A DNA stretch of 22,871 nt, taken from IMG/VR virus record IMGVR_UViG_3300032665_000198, positions 1 through 22,871 of that record; one strand, given 5' to 3'. Origin of the DNA: a virus. This document shows, piece by piece, positions 14,791 through 22,871 of this stretch. The notes beneath the pieces were generated by a model. That model did not search any database. It was not told the DNA's origin and saw only the letters and a program-made list of their open reading frames with translations. A program made the translations under genes and the position numbers. Numbering within the stretch: the stretch's first letter is position 1; each line of letters begins with the position of its first letter.

Positions 14791-15806
14791 TACGGGCCTC
14801 GCGCAGGCGTGGAAACAGGAGCGGGTGACATGGCAGACCAAGCATTAGCTTGGAACTTCTTGCGCGATTCCTCGACCATCGCGCCCTTGAGCAGGGTTTG
14901 ATACTGGGCCTCATAGGAGCCCGGCATCTGCGGATCATTGGAAGTCGGCATGAAATTGCGCTGGTATTGGCTGATGTAAATCATGCTCGCCTGAACCAAA
15001 AGGTCAGGCAGATAGGTGCTAATAAACGTCGTTCCAGTATTGGCAGTCGTAGATGCATAGGAAATGACGCCAGCAGCAGTCTGAGTGCCTGTAGCGGAAC
15101 TCGCAAATGTAACCGACGTAGTTGTGGACGATAGTATTGTCCATGTTCCGTTATAGGCCGTTGGGGTAACGCCACTAATCGTAATGAGCGTACCCGCAAC
15201 CGGAGCGGCAGACTGGGCTGCAAAGGTGACCGTTGCCGTTGCGCCGTTGCCTGAAGTGCTGAGTGTCGCGGTGGTAAAGAGCGGCGTGGTGGCAGAATTG
15301 CTGTACAAAGTCGGGGTTCTGATCGTGCCAAATACTGTCAGCGGGTATGTCGCGTTCGCATACGGCCCAAACAGAATGTTATTGTAAACATCGCCACCAG
15401 TAGAGAGGTCACCGCCAACCATGGCGAAATACTGCGGAATACCCGTCGAGGATGAATTTGCCCAAACATTTTGGATATACTCCTTACTCGTCGGGATTAG
15501 GGGAACAATCGTTCCAGAATTGTTCAATTGAACGGTCTGAACCGTCACAAAATCATTTACAGATAGCTGCAAGGTATTAGACCCGCTGCTCAGGGAATAG
15601 GTATTGCTCGTCAGTGACGGCAAAAGGTCCACATCACGCTGAATACGCAACTCGGCGTAATTGAGCATTTGCGGGATAATTGTGTTGAAGTAGGGATCGA
15701 CGCCCTGATACACGCCATTTACAACTTGGCTGCCAACGACTGCCATCGTGGCAATCTGCTGAATATACCCATTATAGGTCATAGGCGTCGTATTCGGGGC
15801 AGTCAT
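14790..15806 (-). CDS. Adaptor/gatekeeper-like head-tail connector with an Ig-like insertion
   Basis: This is a 338-residue protein. The N-terminal region (MTYNGYIQQIATMAVV, DPYFNTIIPQMLNYAELRIQ, RDVDLLPSLTSNTYSL) and the C-terminal helices (TFISTYLPDLLVQASMIYIS, then a long basic helix) resemble podovirus adaptor proteins such as T7 gp11 or P22 gp4, which bind the portal and start the tail. Between residues about 178 and 253 sits a Thr/Ser/Ala-rich beta segment (GTLITISGVTPTAYNGTWTI...) of the Ig-like kind found on phage surfaces. The adaptor core can be read continuously if it is removed. GGAG with a seven-base spacer precedes the ATG. The role is inferred from pattern and from the following nozzle-like gene. 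Confidence 0.72.
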   Translation of the reverse strand: MTAPNTTPMTYNGYIQQIATMAVVGSQVVNGVYQGVDPYFNTIIPQMLNYAELRIQRDVDLLPSLTSNTYSLSSGSNTLQLSVNDFVTVQTVQLNNSGTIVPLIPTSKEYIQNVWANSSSTGIPQYFAMVGGDLSTGGDVYNNILFGPYANATYPLTVFGTIRTPTLYSNSATTPLFTTATLSTSGNGATATVTFAAQSAAPVAGTLITISGVTPTAYNGTWTILSSTTTSVTFASSATGTQTAAGVISYASTTANTGTTFISTYLPDLLVQASMIYISQYQRNFMPTSNDPQMPGSYEAQYQTLLKGAMVEESRKKFQANAWSAMSPAPVSTPARGP

Positions 15807-15820
15807 TTCAGTACTCCAAC

Positions 15821-16267
15821 CTAATCCGGCAAAAGCGCCGCTTCGGCTTCCCGCCTAGCCACAAGGCCGGGCAATACTTTGCCCCCACCATGGACCCACA
15901 GTTTAAGTTGCGCCCTAGCCAAATCCCAATCACAGGCATCCAAAGCAAGCAGTAAAGTACTGTCGCGCAACTTGCCAATGCCAAGGTTATAACAGAAATC
16001 TACAATTGCGTTTAGTGCTTTAGTGTTTTCCGCGAGCTTTGGACAGATTTTCAGTACGCCGGGGAGAAACTGTGTCTCCAACATATGCATCATCAGGTCA
16101 AACGCCTGATCCTGCGTAATAGGACCATCAGACAAAGTGACGGCAGTGCCGTCTTTGTAGTGTGTCGAACCGTAACCAATAGTGGGGATGCCAGCGGGGC
16201 AGAGATACGGTTTGTCTCTAAATCCCTCGAAGGTCTTCACAAGCTCGGCGGCAAGAGACAGGTCCAT
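15821..16267 (-). CDS. Endolysin, GH24 lysozyme (muramidase)
   Basis: This is a 148-residue protein, the usual length for a single-domain phage lysozyme. The N-terminus shows the E-x8-C-x5-T catalytic signature: Glu14 in FEGFRDKPYLCPAGIPTIGYG, Cys23 and Thr29, then GYGST. NAIVDFCYNLGIGKLRDSTL and a Trp-containing helix before VLPGLVARREAEAALL match the C-terminal lobe of the family. It cuts the glycan backbone of peptidoglycan. No signal peptide or N-terminal membrane anchor is visible, so release needs a holin. Its ATG shares a base with the stop of the holin-like gene (TAATG at 16265-16269). Confidence 0.92.
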   Translation of the reverse strand: MDLSLAAELVKTFEGFRDKPYLCPAGIPTIGYGSTHYKDGTAVTLSDGPITQDQAFDLMMHMLETQFLPGVLKICPKLAENTKALNAIVDFCYNLGIGKLRDSTLLLALDACDWDLARAQLKLWVHGGGKVLPGLVARREAEAALLPD

Positions 16268-16479
16268 TAGTGAAAGACAATCTTAGCTAGAATTGTTGCC
16301 ATACCCCCCATGAGGGCGACCCCCATACCAATTAGGGTGATGGTAAGTGTCATCATGTTACTTTTGATGTCGGAATTTGCCTTGAGAATACCCGCGTATC
16401 GCTCCGCGCAGACGGCTTCATGAGTCGTTATCTGTGACTCGACAACCCTGAGCCTGTTATACACTTCAAGATCTGCCAT
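16267..16479 (-). CDS. Holin-like single-helix membrane protein
   Basis: This is a 70-residue protein with a charged, coiled-coil-like N-terminus (DLEVYNRLRVVESQITTHEA) and one C-terminal membrane segment (about residues 43-68, TLTITLIGMGVALMGGMATI). The helix-then-membrane layout resembles XhlA-type holin/haemolysin accessory proteins. It directly precedes and overlaps the endolysin gene, the classical place for a holin, which would time lysis by opening the inner membrane. No strong ribosome-binding site is seen before ATG 16479, so expression may depend on the glycosyltransferase gene that ends 13 bases upstream. Another small membrane protein in this block is a competing holin candidate. 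Confidence 0.7.
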   Translation of the reverse strand: MADLEVYNRLRVVESQITTHEAVCAERYAGILKANSDIKSNMMTLTITLIGMGVALMGGMATILAKIVFH

Positions 16480-16491
16480 GACACAATAGGC

Positions 16492-18363
16492 TTATTCAGC
16501 CTTCTCCTTGGGGGTTTCAAGAATGAGCCTGAGATTAGCCTGAAGCCTTTCGTTCTCCGGTTCAAGATTGGCCGCAATCGTGGCGTGTTTTATGGCTTCG
16601 TCCTGCATGCCCATGTGCCACGCCGCAATGGCGGCCAGATCGTGGGGCTTGGCTCCCCATACCGTGGGATCACAGGTGTAAACCAGATCGCGGTTTACCA
16701 CTCCAATGGCTCGCATAGCGGCGGCATAGCAGTCAGGCCACTGGTTTTGCCGGAACTTCAGCAAGGCCAGATCGCACCACGGCTCACGGGTATTGGGGGC
16801 TTCGGCACACGCCTTGTGGTAGGCAGCCTCTGCCGACCACTGGTCGCCCTTGTTCTCATATGTCTGACCCAGAAGACGGTACGCATAGCAACGCTCATTC
16901 ATCCACGTTGCTTCTGGCATGGTCAGATAATGGTTCAAGGCGTCTATAGCTTCGTTGAGTTTCCCATAAAAGGTCAGCTCACGGGCGTAATAGAAAGCGT
17001 TACGCGGGCATCGGGGGTCTTCTTTGACCGACACCGCCAGCAAGTCCAGATATTGGCCCCGGCTCTTGAGGGGATCAGGGTGATGGCTGACCAGAAGCAT
17101 ATCTGTGTCGGCCCATACCTCTTTTGTTCTGGGGTCTGGAATCGGATACTCATGGCAGGGGTGGTGCCACATATATCCCTTGCGGTGATGGATTTTCTCA
17201 TACTTGAACTTAATCCCGCTGCCCCAATCAAAATAATAGCGCAGCCGGGTTGTTTCCGGCGTCCAGACGCGCTCAATTTCCTCACGCCAGCCGGGTTCAA
17301 GAATTTCGTCTAAGTCGAGCGAAATGCAAACGTCCATATCAGGCGGCACAAGCGCCAAGGCAACATTGCGAGCCATATCAAAGCGCCAAGGATTGATACA
17401 AATACTATGGACATCCACGCCAGCAGCCTTAGCGGCGGCAATAGTGCCGTCCGTACTGCCGGTATCAGCAATGAGTACATGGTCAGCCTCCTTGGCGGAT
17501 GCAGCAAAGCGTTCCACAAACGCTTCTTCATTCTTACTAATGGCATAAACACATATTTTCAAACGCTTGTCTTGCATGGCTTGCTCCCCTGCATATTTCC
17601 CAAATAGCTCAGTAAATAGGTTATGCTCTGTTCTCAGATAGTGGTCGTTTATTTTCTGAACGTCGTCGGCCCAGATTGTCTCCCACATATGCAAGCAGTA
17701 AGACCCGTCTAACCGGGACTTATCTCCATTCCCAAAGATCAGCTTGTCCATGAACCCAAATGGTATGAACGCCTCTACTTCCTGCAAGGCAAACACGCTT
17801 GGGTCTTTTCGATACATCTCAAAGGGCAGCACAACCGCATGGTTGGCCCAGACATCCGGCTTGATGGCGGCGGGAATCGCTTCCAGCCATTGCCGAATAA
17901 ATTCATTGCTGCGCTCGGCCAGAATTACACCATTTGCCACAGAGGCAATCTGATCGGGGTCCGTAGTATGAAGTCCGACCCTATCATCGGTATAGCGGTC
18001 AGCCCCCATGACGCAGGAATTGTCCATCAATGGCGTCAAGGGCTTCAGCAGCAGGATATCGGTGTCCAGATATATACCGCCATGCTCAAGCAGCTTCTCA
18101 AGCCGCACAACATCTGACTGATACTGGGGATAATCCAAACTGATCCCGCCAATCTCCGTTGGCGGGTTAATCTGAACTAGCGTGACATAAGGCTTGATGG
18201 CTTCCCAGTGCGGATTATTGGCCGGTTCAATGTTATAATAGAAATAGTATTGGTCCGGCTTCTGGACTTCAGCCGCAATCTTTACCGCCAAATAATTCAA
18301 AAACCCGAAGTCGCGTGACTTCGGGCCTGTGAACCACATCATGTGAATGATGTTGGGTATCAT
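16492..18363 (-). CDS. Double glycosyltransferase (GT32-like + GT2-like) with TPR repeats
   Basis: This is a 623-residue protein in three parts. Residues 1-255 are a sugar-transferase domain with a DXD motif: MIPNIIHMMWFTG, SDVVRLEKLLEHGGIYLDTD (Asp100, Asp102) and ILLLKPL, as in capsular-polysaccharide/GT32-type enzymes. Residues 266-450 are a GT2-like domain: ICVYAISKNEEAFVERF, HVLIADTGSTDGT (Asp300) and CISLDLDEILEPGW (Asp350, Asp352). Residues 465-605 are TPR-like helical repeats (GQTYENKGDQWSAEAAYHKA and similar). No membrane segment or signal is seen, so it acts in the cytoplasm. Target could be a virion protein or host surface glycan precursor. It lies between fibre and lysis genes. 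A strong internal ribosome-binding site and ATG sit at the domain junction. Confidence 0.85.
   Translation of the reverse strand: MIPNIIHMMWFTGPKSRDFGFLNYLAVKIAAEVQKPDQYYFYYNIEPANNPHWEAIKPYVTLVQINPPTEIGGISLDYPQYQSDVVRLEKLLEHGGIYLDTDILLLKPLTPLMDNSCVMGADRYTDDRVGLHTTDPDQIASVANGVILAERSNEFIRQWLEAIPAAIKPDVWANHAVVLPFEMYRKDPSVFALQEVEAFIPFGFMDKLIFGNGDKSRLDGSYCLHMWETIWADDVQKINDHYLRTEHNLFTELFGKYAGEQAMQDKRLKICVYAISKNEEAFVERFAASAKEADHVLIADTGSTDGTIAAAKAAGVDVHSICINPWRFDMARNVALALVPPDMDVCISLDLDEILEPGWREEIERVWTPETTRLRYYFDWGSGIKFKYEKIHHRKGYMWHHPCHEYPIPDPRTKEVWADTDMLLVSHHPDPLKSRGQYLDLLAVSVKEDPRCPRNAFYYARELTFYGKLNEAIDALNHYLTMPEATWMNERCYAYRLLGQTYENKGDQWSAEAAYHKACAEAPNTREPWCDLALLKFRQNQWPDCYAAAMRAIGVVNRDLVYTCDPTVWGAKPHDLAAIAAWHMGMQDEAIKHATIAANLEPENERLQANLRLILETPKEKAE
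17575..17590 (-). promoter_or_regulatory. Internal ribosome-binding site and ATG at the glycosyltransferase domain junction
   Basis: On the minus strand AGGGGAG (17590-17584) is followed six bases later by an in-frame ATG (17577-17575), which is codon 263 of the glycosyltransferase. It precisely begins the GT2-like domain (MQDKRLKICVYAISKNEE). Translation from here would give a 361-residue GT2-TPR protein. It may be active or a relic of a former separate gene. Confidence 0.5.
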
Positions 18364-18475
18364 TATTTGAGAGTACCTTTACGTCCGTCAGTAATGTCTT
18401 CAAGAATAGATTTCTCTGAGACTTGTATGGCTAAATATCAAGTTCCTCAAGGTCGAAGTGCTGGGTTAGCTGCAT
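18363..18475 (-). pseudogene. Possible frameshifted remnant of a ~37-codon gene in the gap upstream of the glycosyltransferase
   Basis: The gap 18364-18497 has no intact gene. An ATG at 18475 opens MQLTQHFDLEELDI and stops at TAG 18431-18433. In another frame YLAIQVSEKSILEDITDG and six further residues run to a TAA (18363-18365) that shares a base with the glycosyltransferase ATG, exactly the TAATG overlap used elsewhere in this operon. Adding back one base near 18437 would join the two into a ~37-residue protein. No good ribosome-binding site precedes 18475, so this is tentative. Confidence 0.3.
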
Positions 18476-18497
18476 GGTTATTTCGGGGGTTCGCGGT

Positions 18498-18710
18498 TCA
18501 TTTTTCGTTCATTACCCGGCTGCCTAGCACACCGCAGAACACGCCAACTACGGTCTGGAAGGCGGGGCCTAAAATCTTGAAAATAGCCTCATTGTCCACG
18601 ATAGGGTTAAACAACCCGGCCAGCATGACTATGATGACCGCCAGCAGGACTATGGCCAACGTGCAGACTACGATCATGTAGATCAACGGGACAACGGGCG
18701 GCGTGGACAT
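18498..18710 (-). CDS. Small two-helix membrane protein (second holin candidate)
   Basis: This is a 70-residue protein with a strong membrane helix (about residues 8-32, LIYMIVVCTLAIVLLAVIIV) and a second, weaker one (about 43-65, IFKILGPAFQTVVGVFCGVL), joined by a loop with NPIVDNE, and a short charged tail. Size and two-helix layout fit a class II holin, an antiholin or another phage membrane protein. Its ATG shares a base with the stop of the exported-protein gene (TGATG at 18708-18712). It is separated from the endolysin by the glycosyltransferase gene, which makes the holin role less certain than for the single-helix protein next to the endolysin. Confidence 0.7.
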   Translation of the reverse strand: MSTPPVVPLIYMIVVCTLAIVLLAVIIVMLAGLFNPIVDNEAIFKILGPAFQTVVGVFCGVLGSRVMNEK

Positions 18711-19258
18711 CAGGGGAAATTACCCCCAACCGGGTTCGGGAAGCCTACAGGAGCCGCAGTGCCAATCTTAGCACCCGGAGGAACGGTGGTCGATGTCCAC
18801 GGGCTCTCGTTCATGGGGCCTACGCAGTCGGCTAAGGTCGCGCCGTTTACTGGCTTGGGGCGTACTGTGCAGGGCATGGACCACATGTTGGAGAAGCCGC
18901 CACCCGGCTTTGCCGTGCTGGTAAAGACGCGATTTGTGACGGTGACGGATTTCCAAGACGGAGCGACGGGGTAGGTCTTTTCGTTGCTAAACAGGGACCA
19001 GACCTTGCCCTTGGGGGCCTCACAGGAGCCACCCATCAGACTTAGATCGGCAATGCTCTCGCCCTTGAGAACTGGGCATACTGAGACACCCATAGGGAAC
19101 ACGTTGCCATTTACAGTCACGGTCTTACCCGGAACCGCTACCGTCGCGCTGGAGGCGCACAAGGCGTAGGGCGTATGGCATATCGCCAAGGAGGGCGACG
19201 CCGCAGCCGGTGTTGCAATGAATATAGCGAGGATCGAGGCCGTACGGGTGATGGTCAT
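18710..19258 (-). CDS. Exported six-cysteine protein, unknown function
   Basis: This 182-residue protein begins with a Sec-type signal sequence (MTITRTASILAIFIATPAAA); cleavage is likely near residues 20-25. There is no lipobox. The mature part has six cysteines (27, 34, 61, 79, 130, 145), an even number that suits disulphides in the periplasm. It is rich in Val, Pro, Thr and Gly, with a Pro/Gly-rich end. AGGA with a seven-base spacer precedes the ATG. I do not recognise a characterised family. An exported phage protein next to fibre and membrane genes could affect the host envelope, superinfection or lysis, but nothing in the sequence decides this. Confidence 0.72.
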   Translation of the reverse strand: MTITRTASILAIFIATPAAASPSLAICHTPYALCASSATVAVPGKTVTVNGNVFPMGVSVCPVLKGESIADLSLMGGSCEAPKGKVWSLFSNEKTYPVAPSWKSVTVTNRVFTSTAKPGGGFSNMWSMPCTVRPKPVNGATLADCVGPMNESPWTSTTVPPGAKIGTAAPVGFPNPVGGNFP

Positions 19259-19285
19259 GTGGTGTTCCTAATAGTTGTAGTGCTC

Positions 19286-19308
19286 TGGAAGGCGTTAGAT
19301 TGGAAGGC
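19286..19308. repeat. Short direct repeat in the 62-bp gap 19259-19320
   Basis: TGGAAGGC occurs twice on the plus strand (19286-19293 and 19301-19308), seven bases apart, in one of the few real gaps of the minus-strand block. It could be a protein-binding site or chance; no convincing promoter was seen beside it. Confidence 0.3.
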
Positions 19309-19320
19309 TGTAGTCACTAT

Positions 19321-20412
19321 TTACAGCTCCGCCGTAAACTGCCACACGGCATTATTAGTTACGTCAGCCCAACAAATTGCAGGGCGTCCTGTGGTAAATC
19401 CGCCGCCTGATGCATTAAAATCAAACTGCGCGCGTTGGTTAGAAAGATAAGATGCGGCAACACCAGTTACTGCACCAGTAGCACTGCCATCATATAAGCG
19501 CGTTGTTCCGCTACCTATTACATAGGTGGGGGTCGCCCTCATTGTTACAATCAATGGCATACTGCAACGATTGGCTAGTGTAGCTGAACTAAAGACGCCG
19601 GTAAACGGCGGGTCTATATAGGTTTGGAAGTACCGCTGACACTGCGCCAACTGCGCCTGATACTGGTTGAACTCATACGGCGTGGCGATGGTGCCAGCTT
19701 CGAGTTGGACGCCTGTGATGTAGAAGGTAGCGTTAAGGGTACCAAGAAGGTTAACCGCGCCGGTTGCAGAAGCAAAATTCCCTGCTGTCCACACGCTTGC
19801 TGTTGTGCTGTATGTTGTCCCCATACCAAGAGAAAACATAAGATCCATCCCAACCCCATTAGTAGTTAGCCATGTACCGGATGTATCGCCGGGGATTGTG
19901 ATGGTGGCATACGTCCAAGTATTTGCTACAGGGATGGAATATGTAAACGCATAACTACGGTTTTGCGCGCTGTTCCGTATTGCACCGCCGAAAGAGCCTG
20001 TTGCGCTAGAATACGCCCAAAATGACAGGGTGACAGACTTGGCATTGGCGCTGCCCCAATTCAAATCAGCGATATTGTAGCCTTCAATTCTTTGGTCAAT
20101 TAATGAGAAATCATTCGCCCCCAAAGAAATAGTCGTAGTTACTTTCGCTCCAAGATAATTTGAAAAACCTACCGGTGGCGTAACAGCGCCATAATTTTGG
20201 CCGAAAGTGACTTTGGACGCTTGGGAAATAAATGCGGCCCAGCGGTCAATTATATAGACGTTAGCACTCGTTGCAGAAGGCACAATTGTTCCACCCGATA
20301 AGTACTGATCTATCGCCGTGTTGCCATTGATGATCCGGTTCTTACCAACGTACGGGCCACCAGCGGGACTGGACGTAAGCTGACCAAGGCGGGTGGTTAG
20401 GTTCGCTACCAT
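19321..20412 (-). CDS. Tail fibre / receptor-binding-type protein
   Basis: This is a 363-residue protein. The start (TTRLGQLTSSPAGGPYVGKN, then RIINGNTAIDQYLSGGTIV) and IIDRWAAFISQASKVTFGQN follow a pattern I know from many phage fibre proteins (KNRIINGN...DRW). The middle is a beta-sandwich, carbohydrate-binding-like region (VTLSFWAYSSATGSFGG; YAFTYSIPVANTWTYATITI), with FYITGVQLEAGTIATPYEFN and LAQCQRYFQTY after it. These are typical markers of this fibre family. It likely contacts the host surface. It lies four bases after a 48-residue gene and downstream of the collagen-like fibre, so the right end of the window is a receptor-recognition module. Confidence 0.8.
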   Translation of the reverse strand: MVANLTTRLGQLTSSPAGGPYVGKNRIINGNTAIDQYLSGGTIVPSATSANVYIIDRWAAFISQASKVTFGQNYGAVTPPVGFSNYLGAKVTTTISLGANDFSLIDQRIEGYNIADLNWGSANAKSVTLSFWAYSSATGSFGGAIRNSAQNRSYAFTYSIPVANTWTYATITIPGDTSGTWLTTNGVGMDLMFSLGMGTTYSTTASVWTAGNFASATGAVNLLGTLNATFYITGVQLEAGTIATPYEFNQYQAQLAQCQRYFQTYIDPPFTGVFSSATLANRCSMPLIVTMRATPTYVIGSGTTRLYDGSATGAVTGVAASYLSNQRAQFDFNASGGGFTTGRPAICWADVTNNAVWQFTAEL

Positions 20413-20416
20413 TTAT

Positions 20417-20563
20417 TTAGCTTTCGGGGACTACGGTGGCTTGGACCTGCGGAGCGGCCTGCTTCTGGATTTCGGCAATCACTGGGGCGACCTGAATATA
20501 CGGAGCATTGCCCAGCGCGGACATGATGACGTTGATCTGGTCGATAGTGAGTTCGAGGTTCAT
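20417..20563 (-). CDS. Small conserved-looking phage protein, 48 aa
   Basis: ATG at 20563 shares a base with the stop of the 107-aa gene (TAATG at 20561-20565), and the frame runs 48 codons to TAA 20417-20419, four bases before the fibre start. The product (MNLELTIDQINVIMSALGNA, then PYIQVAPVIAEIQKQAAPQV) is a compact two-helix protein with a hydrophobic pattern I recall from small phage ORFs near fibre genes. It fills a 150-bp gap exactly, with coupled boundaries on one side and near-contact on the other. Its function is unknown. Confidence 0.72.
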   Translation of the reverse strand: MNLELTIDQINVIMSALGNAPYIQVAPVIAEIQKQAAPQVQATVVPES

Positions 20564-20886
20564 TAAACGCTCCAAGGAAGGGGTGGGTTTACGACAGGGG
20601 GATTGACCTGATTGGCAATGTTGGTGTCAAGAGCCGCCTCAACAGCAGCCTGATCGACGCCGTTGGCCCAGACCCAGCCCTGTACCTGAACTTCGGTCAG
20701 ATCGGCATAGGGGGTGTAGGGGTCACCGGCAACGTAGGTCACGCTCACGGTGCCGTACTGGGTGGCATTAAAGGTGCCGTCCGTGGCGTTACAGCGCCAG
20801 CCCACGGTGAAGACGACATCCGTTTCGCCTTCAGCCTGTGGGTAGCAGGACATATATTCGACGATCCATGTGCATGTGGTGGTCAT
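20563..20886 (-). CDS. Small virion-region protein, DUF7936-like
   Basis: This is a 107-residue protein with CTWIVEYMSCYPQAEGETDV, a beta-rich core (VVFTVGWRCNATDGTF, GTVSVTYV), then YTPYADLTEVQVQGWVWANG, and a proline-rich end (NPPVVNPPLPWSV). This ordered set matches a family of small phage proteins found beside tail-fibre genes, which I recall as DUF7936; the role is not known. An AAAGGA with an eight-base spacer precedes the ATG. The stop of the collagen-like gene (20899-20901) overlaps this ribosome-binding site. Confidence 0.72.
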   Translation of the reverse strand: MTTTCTWIVEYMSCYPQAEGETDVVFTVGWRCNATDGTFNATQYGTVSVTYVAGDPYTPYADLTEVQVQGWVWANGVDQAAVEAALDTNIANQVNPPVVNPPLPWSV

Positions 20887-20898
20887 GTTAATTTTCCT

Positions 20899-22871
<1,973 letters not shown>

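Noticed and set aside
14791-14841. N-terminal extension of the nozzle-like protein to 14841
   Set aside because: ATG 14790 forms TAATG with the adaptor stop, and the extension is Cys/His-rich and unlike the family start.
18431-18475. N-terminal fragment of an M15-type peptidase endolysin (MQLTQHFDLEEL resembles the usual start)
   Set aside because: Only about twelve residues look similar, and a small broken ORF ending in TAATG explains the gap better.
18343-18681. Plus-strand 112-aa frame across the gap before the glycosyltransferase
   Set aside because: Most of it is antisense to the two-helix membrane protein, and no start signal is seen.

Overview
The window is part of a tailed-phage genome (free phage or prophage cannot be told from here). 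It shows two convergent gene blocks: a short plus-strand block of nucleic-acid-processing genes at the left edge (1-1168), and one long, tightly packed minus-strand block of virion, lysis and modification genes (22871 down to 1116). An embedded Rz/Rz1 spanin pair shows that the host has an outer membrane (Gram-negative). Adaptor-like and nozzle-like proteins followed by two very large ejection-type proteins, with no tape measure, sheath or tail-tube gene in view, point to a short-tailed (podovirus-like) particle. Protein style resembles phages of Alphaproteobacteria, but that is recall, not proof. No integrase, tRNA, rRNA, CRISPR array, insertion sequence or reverse transcriptase was seen. Terminase, portal and capsid genes are not in the window and probably lie beyond the right edge.

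Plus-strand block: the C-terminus of a small protein with an SSB-like acidic tail (1-177), an AT-rich HNH endonuclease (219-728), a 55-codon overlapping ORF (676-843), and an HNH-like DUF968/Ref-type protein (800-1168). The last gene overlaps the end of the minus-strand Rz gene by 53 bp, so the two transcription units collide inside coding sequence.

Minus-strand block, in order of transcription (right to left): a collagen-like fibre whose start lies outside the window; two small conserved-looking proteins (107 aa and 48 aa); a receptor-binding-type fibre (363 aa); an exported six-cysteine protein; a two-helix membrane protein; a 623-aa double glycosyltransferase with TPR repeats; a holin-like protein and a GH24 endolysin; the adaptor-like protein, which carries an Ig-like insertion; the nozzle-like protein; two small proteins; a GNAT acetyltransferase; a 1413-aa virion protein with an S74 chaperone domain in its middle; a 1020-aa protein with a lytic transglycosylase domain; a second S74-containing fibre; several small proteins; and finally Rz with Rz1 nested inside it.

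Many minus-strand genes are joined by one- or four-base stop/start overlaps (TAATG, TGATG, ATGA), which suggests one late operon with translational coupling. The lysis genes are split between two places about 14 kb apart (holin/endolysin at 15.8-16.5 kb, spanins at 1.1-1.6 kb). The most noteworthy points are the mid-protein S74 domain, the ~100-residue internal duplication and recurring GG-H-GG motifs in virion proteins, the Ig-like insertion in the adaptor, and the glycosyltransferase fusion with a strong ribosome-binding site and ATG exactly at its internal domain junction.
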